The notes below the pieces were generated by a model that searched no databases, was not told the DNA's origin, and worked only from the letters and a program-made list of their open reading frames with translations. 64,000 nt of DNA from contig NZ_LZKR01000117.1 in NCBI RefSeq assembly GCF_001672915.1, forward strand, positions 1 to 64,000, written 5' to 3'. Positions 40,308 through 50,333 of this stretch are shown here, in pieces; the stretch's first letter is position 1; each line of letters starts with the position of its first letter. The position numbers and the translations under genes were made by a program. This DNA comes from Mycobacterium sp. 1245805.9. Lineage in GTDB: Bacteria; Actinomycetota; Actinomycetes; Mycobacteriales; Mycobacteriaceae.

Positions 40308-40339
40308 GGCCGGAGGGCATTTCGCCCTCCGGCCTTTTT
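40308..40339 (+). terminator. intrinsic terminator after tRNA-His
   Basis: A perfect 11-bp G+C-rich stem (GGCCGGAGGGC, loop ATTTC, GCCCTCCGGCC) is followed by five T residues on the plus strand. It lies 4 nt after the encoded CCA. Confidence 0.9.
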
Positions 40340-40351
40340 GCAAGGGTGCGG

Positions 40352-40642
40352 TTATCCCGGCGCCAGCGGCCGTTTCAGCGTGCAGACGATGCTCCACTCG
40401 AAATAGTGGTCGCCGCCCTTGTCGTAGTCGCTGAAGTGGCGGGCGACCTGAACGCGTTGCACCGACGAGCCCACGATCTCCCAGCCCTGTTCGCCGTAGA
40501 CCTTCGACTGGCGCGCCGCCTCTTCGATCACGGCGTCCAGAGACTCATTCGTGTAATGGACGAAGGTGGTCTCCCAGCGCTGCGGGTACCAATTGCCGTC
40601 CGACGCCAGCCACCAACCGGGCCCGGGGGAAGGGGTGCTCAT
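40352..40642 (-). CDS. small GWWLASDG protein, paralogue of the 3115-3417 gene
   Basis: A 96-residue protein: MSTPSPGPGWWLASDGNWYPQRWE at the N-terminus, then TNESLDAVIEEAARQSKVYGEQGWEIVGSSVQRVQVARHF and a VCTLKRPLAPG end. It matches the 3115-3417 protein along its whole length. The EQGWEIVGS portion resembles the small DUF4177 fold. The function is unknown. TAGGGT lies 8 nt before the ATG on the minus strand, the same arrangement as the paralogue's TAGGAT, so both are probably leaderless and share promoter ancestry. It is convergent with tRNA-His. Confidence 0.78.
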   Translation of the reverse strand: MSTPSPGPGWWLASDGNWYPQRWETTFVHYTNESLDAVIEEAARQSKVYGEQGWEIVGSSVQRVQVARHFSDYDKGGDHYFEWSIVCTLKRPLAPG

Positions 40643-40729
40643 GGCCCGGCACCCTACAACGTTCAGGTCGCAGACGAATGAATGAAACGTGAAAGACGCA
40701 TTGCCGAGCAGCCGAACCCCGCCGCCGGG

Positions 40730-41926
40730 CTAGGTGTTGGCGTTACCGGCCTGCCACACCGGCCACGGAACGTTCCAATCGCCCAGCCCCTCGGTGCCCG
40801 GCAGCGTCGACCCCACGGTGTGCACCACCTCGACGATGTCGCCGCTCTTGCTGTGGTCGTAGAACCACTCGGCGTTGCTCGGGCTCACGTTCAGACAGCC
40901 ATGGCTGGTGTTCGTGTGGCCCTGCGCGCCGACCGACCACGGCGCGGAATGCACGAAGACACCGCTATACGAAATCTGGGTGGCCCAGTCGACATCGGTG
41001 CGATACCCGTTGGGCGAGTTGACCGGAACGCCGTAGGTCGAGGAGTCCATGATGATGTGCTTGTACCGGCCGCCGACGATATAAAAGCCGTTCGCCGTGG
41101 GGGTGCTGTCCTTGCCCATCGACGTCGGCATCGTCTTGACGACTTCGCCGTTGACGCGCACGGTGACCATCTTGGTGTTGTCGTCCGCCGTCGAGATGAC
41201 CTCGTCGCCGATGGTGAAGTGAGTCTTGACGTTGTCCTCGCCGAACATCCCGTCACCCAGGTCGACACCGTAGGTGTTGACCGCCACATCGATGGCGGTG
41301 CCCGGCTTCCAGAAATGCTCTGGGCGCCAACGGACCTCGCGGTTGTTCAGCCAGTAGAACGCGCCCTCGACGGGCGGGTTGGTGGTGATGACGATCGCCT
41401 TCTGCGCCGCGGCGCGGTTGGCGATGTTCTCGTCGAAGCGGATGGCCACCGGCTCACCGATGCCGACCACCTCGCCGTCGCCGGGGGCCACGTAGGGCAT
41501 CGTCAGGTGGGCCGGTGAACTGGTCTGGAAGGTCATCTGGCGGGTCGCGGCCCCACCGAGCCCCATCGCCTTCACGCTCAGCGTGTAGCGCCTGTTGTAG
41601 CCGAGCTGGTCGGTCGTCGACCAGCGGAGCCCGTCCGGGCTGAGTTGACCGTTGACCGTCTTGCCGTTCTCGTTGACCATCGTGACCGACCCGATGACGC
41701 CGTCGGCCACGCTCACCGTCACCGGCGCGTCCACGGTGACGCCGACGGCGCCGTCGGTCACCGAGCTGGTGAGCTTGGGGACCAGCAGGTCGGCGAACGG
41801 TGTGCCCTTGTCGAAGATGACCTTCGCCGGCGCGGCGGGGTGACTGGTGCTGCAGGCAACGGTGACGACAGCAAACACCACCATGGCTGCGGCCAGCCAT
41901 GATCGACGTCTGCGCAAAGGCGTCAT
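40730..41926 (-). CDS. ldtB: L,D-transpeptidase lipoprotein, LdtB (LdtMt2)-type
   Basis: A 398-residue protein from the ATG at 41926; a start at 41953 would add 9 residues. The signal peptide ends in a lipobox (VVTVAC), so the protein is a lipoprotein. Two immunoglobulin-like domains (about 40-240) precede the YkuD catalytic domain, with the active-site motif [18 protein letters not shown] (His and Cys of SHGCLN). It makes 3-3 cross-links in peptidoglycan and is the carbapenem-sensitive enzyme in M. tuberculosis (Rv2518c). The catalytic domain is nearly identical to LdtMt2 as I remember it, including [20 protein letters not shown]. The gap to the DMT transporter gene (41927-42071) shows nothing notable. 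Confidence 0.94.
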   Translation of the reverse strand: MTPLRRRRSWLAAAMVVFAVVTVACSTSHPAAPAKVIFDKGTPFADLLVPKLTSSVTDGAVGVTVDAPVTVSVADGVIGSVTMVNENGKTVNGQLSPDGLRWSTTDQLGYNRRYTLSVKAMGLGGAATRQMTFQTSSPAHLTMPYVAPGDGEVVGIGEPVAIRFDENIANRAAAQKAIVITTNPPVEGAFYWLNNREVRWRPEHFWKPGTAIDVAVNTYGVDLGDGMFGEDNVKTHFTIGDEVISTADDNTKMVTVRVNGEVVKTMPTSMGKDSTPTANGFYIVGGRYKHIIMDSSTYGVPVNSPNGYRTDVDWATQISYSGVFVHSAPWSVGAQGHTNTSHGCLNVSPSNAEWFYDHSKSGDIVEVVHTVGSTLPGTEGLGDWNVPWPVWQAGNANT

Positions 41927-42071
41927 CGAGCGACCTTTCAATTTGATCGGCATATTCGGTCACCGCTGACCAGAGTGGAAGCATTGTAATGGGTTTTTGG
42001 CCGGCCACAATGCGTCTTGCGAACGGATTGCGCACTCCCGCTGTGCAACCCGCGGATCGCAGCGCAGGCAA

Positions 42072-42965
42072 TTATGCCGGTTGACGGAGCCGGCGTCGGT
42101 GACCGTCCTCGACCCGCTCACGGGTCACGACGGCCTCGACTCGCGCCAGCTTGAAGATCGCCGCCGTCATCACCACGCCCGCGACCACCAGGGCGACTAT
42201 CCCGGCGCGACCCGCGCTCAGCGTCTCGCCCAGGACGACGACGCCCAGCGCCGCCGCCACCACCGGCTGCGACATCTGCAGGGTGGGCATCGACGCGGTC
42301 AGGGGCCCGGCCCGAAACGCCGCCTGACTCCAGACCACGCCGCCCGCCGCGGCCAGGACGCAGGCATACAGCTCGGGGGTTCGGGCCACCGCCCAGCCGC
42401 CGTCGCCGAGCCGGCCGACGACCTCCTTGGTCAGCACCCCGAAGACACCCCACAGCGACCCCGACACGAAAGCGAAGAGAGCCGCGGCCAGGGCACCACC
42501 CCGCATCCGGCCGGCCACGACGCACGCCACCAGCAGCGGCGCAAGCACGACAGCCACAGCCGCCCAGGTTCCCAGCGGGGCGCTCGAGCGACCGGCCCGC
42601 GGGTTGCCAACGACAACGACCACGACCACCGCGGCGGTCAGCAAGCCGCCCCAGATCCACTCGCCGCCGGTCACCCTGCGGTGCCACAACCGGGCGTTGA
42701 TGGGCAGCGCGAACAGTAGCGACAGCATGAGCAACGCCTGCACCAGCAGCACCGACCCCCTGCCCAGGGCGGCCGCCTGCAACGCGATGCTCGCGATGAG
42801 GAACAACGCGCCCCACCACCACCGCAGGTCGCGCAGCAGGGTGGCGACCAACGCGATGTTGCCGATCGACCGGTCGTCGATGCAGTGCGCCGCCCGTTGC
42901 TGCAGCACGTCGCCGATGGCGATGCAGAGCGCCGAGCTCAACGCCAGGACGGCGGCGCTAACCAC
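42072..42965 (-). CDS. DMT-family (EamA-like) membrane transporter
   Basis: A 297-residue protein with ten predicted hydrophobic helices in two repeats (for example VLALSSALCIAIGDVLQQRAA and SMPTLQMSQPVVAAALGVVVLGETLSAGRAGIVALVVAGVVMTAA). The second repeat has the EamA-like proline and GE pattern (QPVVAAALG...LGETLS). The substrate cannot be predicted. The GTG start lies inside the last codons of the upstream MMPL gene (8-nt overlap), so the two are co-translated. The C-terminus is basic and cytosolic. Confidence 0.85.
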   Translation of the reverse strand: MVSAAVLALSSALCIAIGDVLQQRAAHCIDDRSIGNIALVATLLRDLRWWWGALFLIASIALQAAALGRGSVLLVQALLMLSLLFALPINARLWHRRVTGGEWIWGGLLTAAVVVVVVVGNPRAGRSSAPLGTWAAVAVVLAPLLVACVVAGRMRGGALAAALFAFVSGSLWGVFGVLTKEVVGRLGDGGWAVARTPELYACVLAAAGGVVWSQAAFRAGPLTASMPTLQMSQPVVAAALGVVVLGETLSAGRAGIVALVVAGVVMTAAIFKLARVEAVVTRERVEDGHRRRLRQPA

Positions 42966-45318
42966 GCTCCGTCATGGCCCGGCTGGGCCACCTCCTGATC
43001 CGGGGCTGCCCCGGTTCGCGGGCGTCGGCGGCCCAACGGCGCCGACCAACCTTGGCGGCGTCGGCCTCACCCGTCGCCAACCGTTCGCGCAGCCGAACCA
43101 ACGGCCCGGGCGCCCACCACGTCCACCGGCCGAGCAGATGGATGAAGGCCGGAACCAGGACCATCCGCACCAGGGTGGCATCGGCCAGCACGGCGAGCGT
43201 CAGGCCGACACCGAGCATTCGCATGAACGAGACGTGCGCGGGGATCAGCGCGGCAAACGAGATCGACATCACCAGCGCGGCGGTGGTGACGACCCGGCCG
43301 ATGCCGGCCAGGCCCAGCGCCGTGCTCTCGTCCGTGACCGCATGCGCCTCGGCGGGGTTCGGTCGCTCCTCGCGGGCGACCGGAGAGGCCAGCCAGTACT
43401 CGTGGATCCGCGAAACCAGGAACACCTCGTAATCCATAGCGAGCCCAAATGCGATGCAGAACAACAACACTGGGATGTTGGCGTTCAACGTCCCGTTGGG
43501 TGTGGTCCCGAATGCGCCGAGGTGTCCGTTCTGGAAGATCCACACCATGGCGCCGAACGCCGCCGTCAACGACAACACATTGCACACCAGCGCCTGCAGC
43601 GGCAGCACAACGCTGCCGGTGAGCAGAAACAGCAGCGCGAACGTGATGGCGGCGATGAGCGCCAGCACGGCCGGCAGCCGCTGGGTGATCACGTCGACGC
43701 TGTCGCGGTTGATCTGCGCCAGCCCGGTCATCTCCACCGATCGCCCGTCCGGCCTGCTAACCGCGTGCAACCGGTCGAGCTGGGTGTTCGACGCCTGCGA
43801 ATACAGCGGCGCGGTGGTGGCCACGGTGAGGAACGCGCTGCCGTTGGCCAGGCCGGTGGCCGCGGCGGGCGGCCCCGCCGGCGATCCGGCCACGAACGTC
43901 GCGGTGGGCGCCGTGACCGCGGACACGTCGGGTACCCGCGACAGCGCGGCGGCGTAGCCCTCCAGCTCGGCGGTCGTCACCCCGCGGGCGTCGGGAAGGA
44001 CGACGGACACCGACGTCCCCAACCCGTTGCCGAAATCGTTGTCGAGCATGTCCGCCACCTGGCGCGCCGAGGCCGAACGGGGCAACACGCGCTCATCCGG
44101 AAAGCCCCACTTCACCCCCAAAAACGGGGCGCCCAGCAACAGCAGCAGCGCGACGACGGCCAGGCCGACCGGCAGGGCGTGGCGCAACACGAACTTCGTC
44201 GACCGGTACCAGAACAGCGAATAGACCGGCTTGTGCGCGTGATCGCGCCACGACTTTGCGCGCGACGGCACCCGGCGCGCGAACCACCGGCGCACGTCGA
44301 GCGCGTCCAGCCGCGGACCCAGCAGCGCGATCGCCGCCGGCGTCACCGCGACCGCGGCGATCGCCGGGCTGGCGGCGGTGGCCACGATGGTGTAGGCCGA
44401 CGATTTCAAGAAGTACATCGGAAACAGCGCCATCACCGCCATCGACAACCCGACGGTGGTCGCCGAGAAGAGCACGGTGCGGCCGGCGGTGGCCATCGTC
44501 CGAAACAGCGCCCGGTCCCGTTCGCCGGATCGTGCGAGCTCCTCGCGGTAACGGCTGATGATCAGCAGGTTGTAGTCGATCGCCAGGGCGAGACCCATCG
44601 CAATGCTCAGGTCCAGGGCGTACGTCGACACGTCGGTCGCGAAGCTGATCAGCCGCAACACCGACATCGTGCAGACGATCACCAGCCCGCCCACGCCGAT
44701 CGGCAGCGCCGCGGCGACCACGCCGCCGAGCACCCAGACCAGCACCGCGAAGCTCAGCGGGATCGCGATGGACTCCATCAACAGCAGGTCACGCGCGTTC
44801 TGGTCGTTGATCTGCGCATACGCCACGGCCATGCCGCCGGCGCGCACGGTGACGCCGCCGCGGTCGTGCACCAGCTCGCGGGTGAGGATGCTGGCGTAGT
44901 TCTGTGCGTCGTTCTCCCCGCCTTTCAGCCCGGCCACGATCAGCCCGGACGACTTGTCCTTGCTGACCAGCTGGGTGGCGACCTGCGGGGGCGACGTCCA
45001 CGCCGAGGACACGTTCAGCACCCACGGGGACCGTTCGAGGTGGTCGACGATGTCGGTGGCGACCTGGCGCGCCGGGCCGCTTTCGGCGCCGGCGGGATCG
45101 GTCACCGCGATCAGTATCTGCTGATCGGTTTGGTTGAATCGGTCCCTGAGCAGGGCCGTCGCCCGCGCCGACTCCGACGTCGGGTCCTGGAAGCCGCCGC
45201 CCGACAGGCGGTTGACCACCGGTATTCCGAAGACGGCGGCGCCTACCAGGATCAAGAGGGTGGCCGCGATGATGCGACGCGGCGCGGCAATGGCGAGCCG
45301 CGTGATTCCTTGCAGCAT
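42958..45318 (-). CDS. RND/MMPL-family transporter
   Basis: A 786-residue protein from the ATG at 45318 (MLQGITRLAIAAPRRIIAATLLILVG). Two halves each have a large outer loop followed by a block of helices; the conserved cytoplasmic-edge motifs are AIDYNLLIISRYREELARSGERDRA and AMDYEVFLVSRIHEYWLASPV. This is the YdfJ-like actinobacterial MMPL type (PF03176), different from the 985-residue MmpL at 46954-49911. Such proteins export lipids or drugs. A longer open frame upstream has no recognisable protein content. It overlaps the DMT gene by 8 nt. No MmpS partner is present. Confidence 0.88.
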   Translation of the reverse strand: MLQGITRLAIAAPRRIIAATLLILVGAAVFGIPVVNRLSGGGFQDPTSESARATALLRDRFNQTDQQILIAVTDPAGAESGPARQVATDIVDHLERSPWVLNVSSAWTSPPQVATQLVSKDKSSGLIVAGLKGGENDAQNYASILTRELVHDRGGVTVRAGGMAVAYAQINDQNARDLLLMESIAIPLSFAVLVWVLGGVVAAALPIGVGGLVIVCTMSVLRLISFATDVSTYALDLSIAMGLALAIDYNLLIISRYREELARSGERDRALFRTMATAGRTVLFSATTVGLSMAVMALFPMYFLKSSAYTIVATAASPAIAAVAVTPAAIALLGPRLDALDVRRWFARRVPSRAKSWRDHAHKPVYSLFWYRSTKFVLRHALPVGLAVVALLLLLGAPFLGVKWGFPDERVLPRSASARQVADMLDNDFGNGLGTSVSVVLPDARGVTTAELEGYAAALSRVPDVSAVTAPTATFVAGSPAGPPAAATGLANGSAFLTVATTAPLYSQASNTQLDRLHAVSRPDGRSVEMTGLAQINRDSVDVITQRLPAVLALIAAITFALLFLLTGSVVLPLQALVCNVLSLTAAFGAMVWIFQNGHLGAFGTTPNGTLNANIPVLLFCIAFGLAMDYEVFLVSRIHEYWLASPVAREERPNPAEAHAVTDESTALGLAGIGRVVTTAALVMSISFAALIPAHVSFMRMLGVGLTLAVLADATLVRMVLVPAFIHLLGRWTWWAPGPLVRLRERLATGEADAAKVGRRRWAADAREPGQPRIRRWPSRAMTERG

Positions 45319-45468
45319 GGGGTATCGCTTACCCAAACGAGGCCGTCTGACCCACCACGGCGTTTGACGGTCCAATACACCCGGGTATCGAACGAGAGCG
45401 GGCCCAGGCCTATGGATTCGGCATGTGGAGCGCCGATTTGGCTGGGCTGAAAGCGGATTGGATGAGCG

Positions 45469-46707
45469 ATGAACAAACCCGACGACGCCATCATAATCAG
45501 GCATCCCACCGAAAATGACTGGCAGGAGGTCTATGAGAACCAGGCCCGCACTTTCGGGGATCCGGTGGACCCGCGCGCCGTGGAAGCCTGGAAACGCCGC
45601 GTCGAGCTCGAGGACATCCTGGTGGCCGAGGATGTCTCGGATCCCAAGCGTCCGACCCTGGTAGGGACATCGATCATCTATCGCGCCCGGCTCACCGTGC
45701 CCGGTGGCGGCAGCCTGCGGGCCGCGTGGCTGACCATGATCGCGGTCGCGTCGACGCACCAGGGAACGGGAATTTGGGCGCAGCTCAGTGCGCAGGGGCT
45801 GGGAAAGCTCCTCGAGCGCGGCTACCCGATCGTGTGTGGCGTTCCGACCCAGACCGCGATGTACGACGGCTTCGGCGCCGGCGTGGCCAGCTACACCCAC
45901 TCCTACTCGATCGATCGCCGCTTCGCGAAGCTCCGAGACGCGCCGAACGGCAGCCGGGCTCGCGAGGTCAACGCCGCCGAGGCGAAGGACCTATTGCCCG
46001 AAATCTACGAACGATGGTGTGCCGCAACCAATGGGGCGGTGGAGCGCGACAGCGCGTGGTGGGCCGACTTCCTGGAGGACCGGCCGACGCAGCGGGGCAA
46101 CGGATCTGCGCTGAACTTCACGATCCATCCGGACGGCTTCCTGGCGTATCGCGTCGTCGGTGCCGGCAAACACGCCTTCCGGCCGCCGTTCGGCTCCGTT
46201 CTCGTCGAGGACTTCTGCCCCATCACCGACGAAGCTCACACCGAGCTGCTGCAGACAGTGCTGGTCTTGGAGATGTTCGACAACATCGAGATCGACGTGC
46301 CCGTGGATGATCCGCTTCGGCTGAAACTACGCGACCAGCGCACCGCGCAGACCACCGGGATGAGCGATTTCCTGTGGGTGCGGATCAACGACGTGCCCGA
46401 AGTGCTTGGCGCACGCGAGTACTCCGCCGACACCGACGTGGTGCTGGAGGTCACAGACCCGCTCAACCTCGCCGGAGGCCGATTCCTGCTGCAGACCCGT
46501 GACGGCGCCGGCAAATGCACGCCACACGAGGGGCCGGCCGACGTCGAAATCGGCCTGGCCGAATTATCGACCATCTACATGGGGGCGCATCGCCCCTCCG
46601 AGCTGGTGCGTGCCGACCGCCTCACCGAACTGCGTCCGGGTGCCATCGGCGAGCTGGATGCCGCGTTCAGCACCGAGCGGGCGCCCTATTGCGGGACGCT
46701 GTTTTGA
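45469..46707 (+). CDS. Eis-like GNAT N-acetyltransferase
   Basis: A 412-residue protein of the Eis family: an N-terminal GNAT domain (1-150; acetyl-CoA loop VASTHQGTGIWAQLSAQGLGKLLERGYPIVCGVPTQTAMYDGFG), a second GNAT-like domain and a C-terminal SCP2-like domain (about 300-412) ending in a carboxy-terminal Phe, as in Eis, where that carboxylate is catalytic. Eis enzymes acetylate lysine-like amines and can inactivate aminoglycosides. The acetyl-CoA loop has Gln in place of the usual Arg. M. tuberculosis eis lies elsewhere in its genome, so this is probably a paralogue. Confidence 0.87.
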   Translation: MNKPDDAIIIRHPTENDWQEVYENQARTFGDPVDPRAVEAWKRRVELEDILVAEDVSDPKRPTLVGTSIIYRARLTVPGGGSLRAAWLTMIAVASTHQGTGIWAQLSAQGLGKLLERGYPIVCGVPTQTAMYDGFGAGVASYTHSYSIDRRFAKLRDAPNGSRAREVNAAEAKDLLPEIYERWCAATNGAVERDSAWWADFLEDRPTQRGNGSALNFTIHPDGFLAYRVVGAGKHAFRPPFGSVLVEDFCPITDEAHTELLQTVLVLEMFDNIEIDVPVDDPLRLKLRDQRTAQTTGMSDFLWVRINDVPEVLGAREYSADTDVVLEVTDPLNLAGGRFLLQTRDGAGKCTPHEGPADVEIGLAELSTIYMGAHRPSELVRADRLTELRPGAIGELDAAFSTERAPYCGTLF

Positions 46708-46852
46708 TAGTTCTTGGCGAACAAGACCTTTCCTGCGCCACCGGGCAGGGCACCGCCCACTCGCGACTCAACCGGTATCCTGGGGGACATCGGGATTTCG
46801 CTTGGCGGCAGGACGCCTGTTATTGTCGCCTACGCGGTCTCGGCCGTACACG

Positions 46853-46925
<73 letters not shown>

Positions 46926-46953
46926 CTTTGACCGGACGCGTCTCAATGGCGCC

Positions 46954-49911
46954 TCAACCTCCAACCGGCGCGCTCTCCCGGGAGCTACTCTGCACATCCG
47001 CGTGCCGCGGCTGGTACAGCAGCGCGCGAACCAGCGGGCGCGGCCCGACGGACCGAAGCATTTGGCTGGCCGGGCGGACCCGTACCCGCTTCGGCCACCA
47101 GAACCAGCGTCCCATCACCGTCATGATCGACGGCGTGATGAGCGATCGGACGACGAAGGTGTCGAACATCAGGCCGAGCCCGATCGTCGTGCCGAACTGG
47201 CCGATCGCCCGGAGGTCACTGGTGATCATGGTGGCCATGGTGACCGCGAACACCAGACCGGCGGCGGTCACCACGGGGCCGGTGAGACCCATGCCGCGGA
47301 TGAGACCCGTTTTCAGGCCTGCTCCGATCTCCTCCTCGATTCGCGACACCAGCATCAGGTTGTAGTCCGACCCCACCGCCAAGAGCACGATCAACGCGAA
47401 TTCGGTTGCCACCCAGTGCAATTCGAAATTAAGGAGGTGCTGCCAGATGAGTGTCGAGAATCCGAAGGCGGCCCCCAGCGACAACACGATCGTGCCGACG
47501 ATGACGCCCGCAGCGACCAGAGCACGGGTGACGATCACCATGATGATGAAGATGAGCACAATCGAGGCCACCCCGGCGATCATCAGGTCGAACTTGGCGC
47601 CATGGGCGATGTCGTTGAACGTCGCCGCAGTACCGCCTAGATAGATGTCGGCGTTCTGCAGCGAGGTGAGTTTGATCGCCTCCTTGGCCGCCTGACGCTC
47701 CTGCTCGACCGACGCGATTCCCTTCGTCGTCGCCGGATCCACGGCGTGGGTGATGATGAAGCGAGCGGCCTTCCCGTCCGGCGACACCATCAAGCTCAAC
47801 CCCAGCTGAAAGTCCGGGTTCTTGAAGATCTCGGGCGGCAGGTAGAACAGGCTCTCAATCTGAGAGTCGTTGAAGGACTTGCCCATTACGGCGTTCGTGT
47901 CGGTCAGCCGATCGAATTGATCGACGAGGTTGTCGAACGTGCTGTAGATGGTCAGGGTGGTGTCCCTGATCGCCTTCGAGGTAGCGATATTCTCCGGAAT
48001 GATCGCCAGCAGCTCGCGGGTGGCCTTAGCCGTGTCGGAAAGATCGCCGGTGAGGGCGTGGAACTTTTCGGCCAGCTGATCGAATCCGTCCAGCGCGTCG
48101 AACAGCGATCGCAGCGACCAGCAGATCGGGATGTCGTAGCAGTGCTTCTCCCAGTAGAAGTAACTGCGAATCGGTCTCCAGAAGTCGTCGAAATCCGCGA
48201 TGTGGTCCCGGATCTCGTCCGTGATCGCCGCTGTCTCCCCCGTCGTTTTCGAGCTGTCCTCCGCGGCGGCCGCGAGCTTCTTGGTCACCTCGTACTGGCG
48301 CTCCAGCAGGGCGATCTGGGTGTCGAGGAAACCGGTGATCTTCTTGATGTCGGCGACGCGGTCCTTCAGGTAGTTCAGGTTGCTGCGGATCGGCGCGGTT
48401 TGCACGCTGAGCTGGAACGGGACGGACCCATCCTGGATCGGCGGCCCCAGGGGTCTGGTGATGCTCTGCACCCGTTCGATGCCGGGCACCCGGAAGATGG
48501 CTCCGGCGATCTTGTCCAGCACCAGCATGTCGGTGGGATTGCGCAGATCGTGGTCGGATTCGATCATCAGCAGGTCCGGATTCAGCCGGGCCTGGGTGAA
48601 GTGTCGATCGGCCGCGTCGTACGCCTGAACCGAGGCCGCACTCTTGGGCAGGTAGTACAGGTCGTTGTAGCGCGGGTTGAAGCCCGCCAAGCCGATGGCG
48701 CCGACGATCGCCAGGATGACCGAGGTCGCGAGGATGGGCGCCGGCCACCGCACGATGGCCGTCGCCAGGCGCCGCCACCGGGTGTAGTTGAACTTGCGCT
48801 TCGGGTCGAAAAGGCCGAAGCCGCTTGCGAACGCGATCAGCGCCGGCGTCAGGGTCACCCCGGCGGCCACCACCACCAGCAGACCGATCGCGCACGGGTA
48901 CGCCAGCGAATTGAAGTAGGGCAGCCGCGTGAAATGCAAACAGGCCAACGCCCCGACGATCGTCAAACCCGAACCCAAAACCACCTTGGTGACCCCGGCG
49001 AAGGTGTCGTAATACGCGGCTTCGCGGTCCAGTCCCCGTTCGCGACCCTCCTGGTACCGGCCCACCATGAAGATCGCGTAGTCGGTGCCGGCCGCAATGG
49101 CCAGTGCCGTCAGCAAGTTGACGGCAAACGTCGACAGCCCCATGATGCCGGTGTCGCCCAGCAGCGCCACCACGCCGCGGCCGGTGGCCAGTCCGACGAA
49201 CAGGATCACCATCGTCAGCAGCACGGTGCCGATGGACCGATAGACGAACATCAGCATGATCGCGATGATGATGACGGTGATGATCGTCATCTTGAACAGG
49301 CTCGCGTTACCCACGACGATCGTGTCGTCGGTCAAAGCTCCCTGACCCGCGACGTAGGCCTTCACCCCCGGCGGGGGCGTCGAGTCCGCGACGATCTTGC
49401 GAACCGCGTCGACCGACTTGTCCCCGACCGCGCCGCCCTGGTCACCGCGCAGGTTCACCTGGACGTAGGCGGACTTGTGGTCGTAGCTCTCGACACCCGA
49501 TGCCGTGAATCGCTGGCCCCAGAAGTCGAGCGTGTGCTCGACGTGCTTGGTGTCCTGCTTGAGCTTCTTGACCAGATCGTCGTAATAGCGGTGGGCGTCC
49601 TGGCCGAGCGGCTGGTCACCGACCAGGGTCACCAGGACGAGGTTGTCCGAGTCGTATTCCTTGAACTTCTCCCCGATGTGCTTCATCCCGGTCACCGAGG
49701 GCGCGTCGGATGGCGAGAGCGGCACCGAGACGTCCTCGGCCACTTTCTCCAACTGGGGGACGAAGACGTTGACGCCCACCGCGATCAACAGCCAGATCAC
49801 CACGATCGGGAACGCCAGCACGCGGACGGTGCGCGCCAGACGCGGCTTGTGCTCGACTTCGGCAGGTCGCGCGACGGGTATCTCGTCGGTGTCGCTCGAG
49901 TTGTCGGTCAC
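46954..49911 (-). CDS. mmpL: MmpL4/5-type lipid transporter
   Basis: A 985-residue RND transporter. The N-terminus RTVRVLAFPIVVIWLLIAVGVNVFVPQLEKVAEDVSVPLSPSDAPSV is typical of the MmpL4/MmpL5 branch. Two loop-plus-helix halves carry AAGTDYAIFMVGRYQEGRERG and AVGSDYNLMLVSRIEEEIGAG, which contain the proton-relay Asp-Tyr pairs. The second outer loop includes a long coiled-coil-like segment (about 500-720). Members export siderophores, glycopeptidolipids or related lipids. The GTG start overlaps the mmpS stop in GTGA, so MmpS and MmpL are translated as a pair. The cargo is not predictable. Confidence 0.92.
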   Translation of the reverse strand: MTDNSSDTDEIPVARPAEVEHKPRLARTVRVLAFPIVVIWLLIAVGVNVFVPQLEKVAEDVSVPLSPSDAPSVTGMKHIGEKFKEYDSDNLVLVTLVGDQPLGQDAHRYYDDLVKKLKQDTKHVEHTLDFWGQRFTASGVESYDHKSAYVQVNLRGDQGGAVGDKSVDAVRKIVADSTPPPGVKAYVAGQGALTDDTIVVGNASLFKMTIITVIIIAIMLMFVYRSIGTVLLTMVILFVGLATGRGVVALLGDTGIMGLSTFAVNLLTALAIAAGTDYAIFMVGRYQEGRERGLDREAAYYDTFAGVTKVVLGSGLTIVGALACLHFTRLPYFNSLAYPCAIGLLVVVAAGVTLTPALIAFASGFGLFDPKRKFNYTRWRRLATAIVRWPAPILATSVILAIVGAIGLAGFNPRYNDLYYLPKSAASVQAYDAADRHFTQARLNPDLLMIESDHDLRNPTDMLVLDKIAGAIFRVPGIERVQSITRPLGPPIQDGSVPFQLSVQTAPIRSNLNYLKDRVADIKKITGFLDTQIALLERQYEVTKKLAAAAEDSSKTTGETAAITDEIRDHIADFDDFWRPIRSYFYWEKHCYDIPICWSLRSLFDALDGFDQLAEKFHALTGDLSDTAKATRELLAIIPENIATSKAIRDTTLTIYSTFDNLVDQFDRLTDTNAVMGKSFNDSQIESLFYLPPEIFKNPDFQLGLSLMVSPDGKAARFIITHAVDPATTKGIASVEQERQAAKEAIKLTSLQNADIYLGGTAATFNDIAHGAKFDLMIAGVASIVLIFIIMVIVTRALVAAGVIVGTIVLSLGAAFGFSTLIWQHLLNFELHWVATEFALIVLLAVGSDYNLMLVSRIEEEIGAGLKTGLIRGMGLTGPVVTAAGLVFAVTMATMITSDLRAIGQFGTTIGLGLMFDTFVVRSLITPSIMTVMGRWFWWPKRVRVRPASQMLRSVGPRPLVRALLYQPRHADVQSSSRESAPVGG

Positions 49912-50333
49912 GCGGATTTGTCCAAGCAGGAAACCTGCGCATCACGCGTGTTGACCTGTTGCTGATCGACCAATTTGCCGTCGACGGTGATCCGGCAGCC
50001 GATCGAAGGGCCGTCGCCCTGAGCGACGACGTAGGCGAAGATGCCGGGCATTTCCGCGACGATCGTCTGCGACCACGGCAACGTGGTGAAGTTGGCCTTC
50101 TGCGGTTGCGCGTCGGCATCCATCCAGTTGACGACGCCCGTTGTCCCGGGTGGTCCCAGGATTTCGTAGATGGCGGTCTTGGCCGCATACGGCGGGGTCG
50201 CATCGCGCGGGTCGGGTTTGGGCAGGCCGGGCCCTGGAAAGACGCCGCTGAGGCGCTGCACCGCAACGCCGCCGATGACCACCGCCACGACAACGACCAA
50301 CGCAACCCATGCCCGCTTGAGAAGCCTCAACAC
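49908..50333 (-). CDS. mmpS: MmpS-type membrane accessory protein
   Basis: A 141-residue protein with an N-terminal transmembrane helix (AWVALVVVVAVVIGGVAVQRL, residues 8-28) and a periplasmic beta domain: KTAIYEILGPPGTTGVVNWMDADAQP, PWSQTIVAEMPGIFAYVVAQGDGPSIGCRITVDGKLVDQQQV. This is the MmpS4/5 fold, with a conserved Cys pair near the end. It supports its MmpL partner during export. A GGAGGGG ribosome site precedes the GTG. The only unusual point is the gene's position, next to tRNA-Lys and within conserved synteny. Confidence 0.92.
   Translation of the reverse strand: MLRLLKRAWVALVVVVAVVIGGVAVQRLSGVFPGPGLPKPDPRDATPPYAAKTAIYEILGPPGTTGVVNWMDADAQPQKANFTTLPWSQTIVAEMPGIFAYVVAQGDGPSIGCRITVDGKLVDQQQVNTRDAQVSCLDKSA

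Noticed and set aside
42427..45450. Long plus-strand open frame opposite the MMPL and DMT genes.
   Set aside because: Composition is Arg/Gln/His-rich antisense of membrane helices; the minus-strand proteins are certain.
47746..49965. Long plus-strand open frame opposite mmpL.
   Set aside because: Antisense shadow; begins and ends without regulatory signals.
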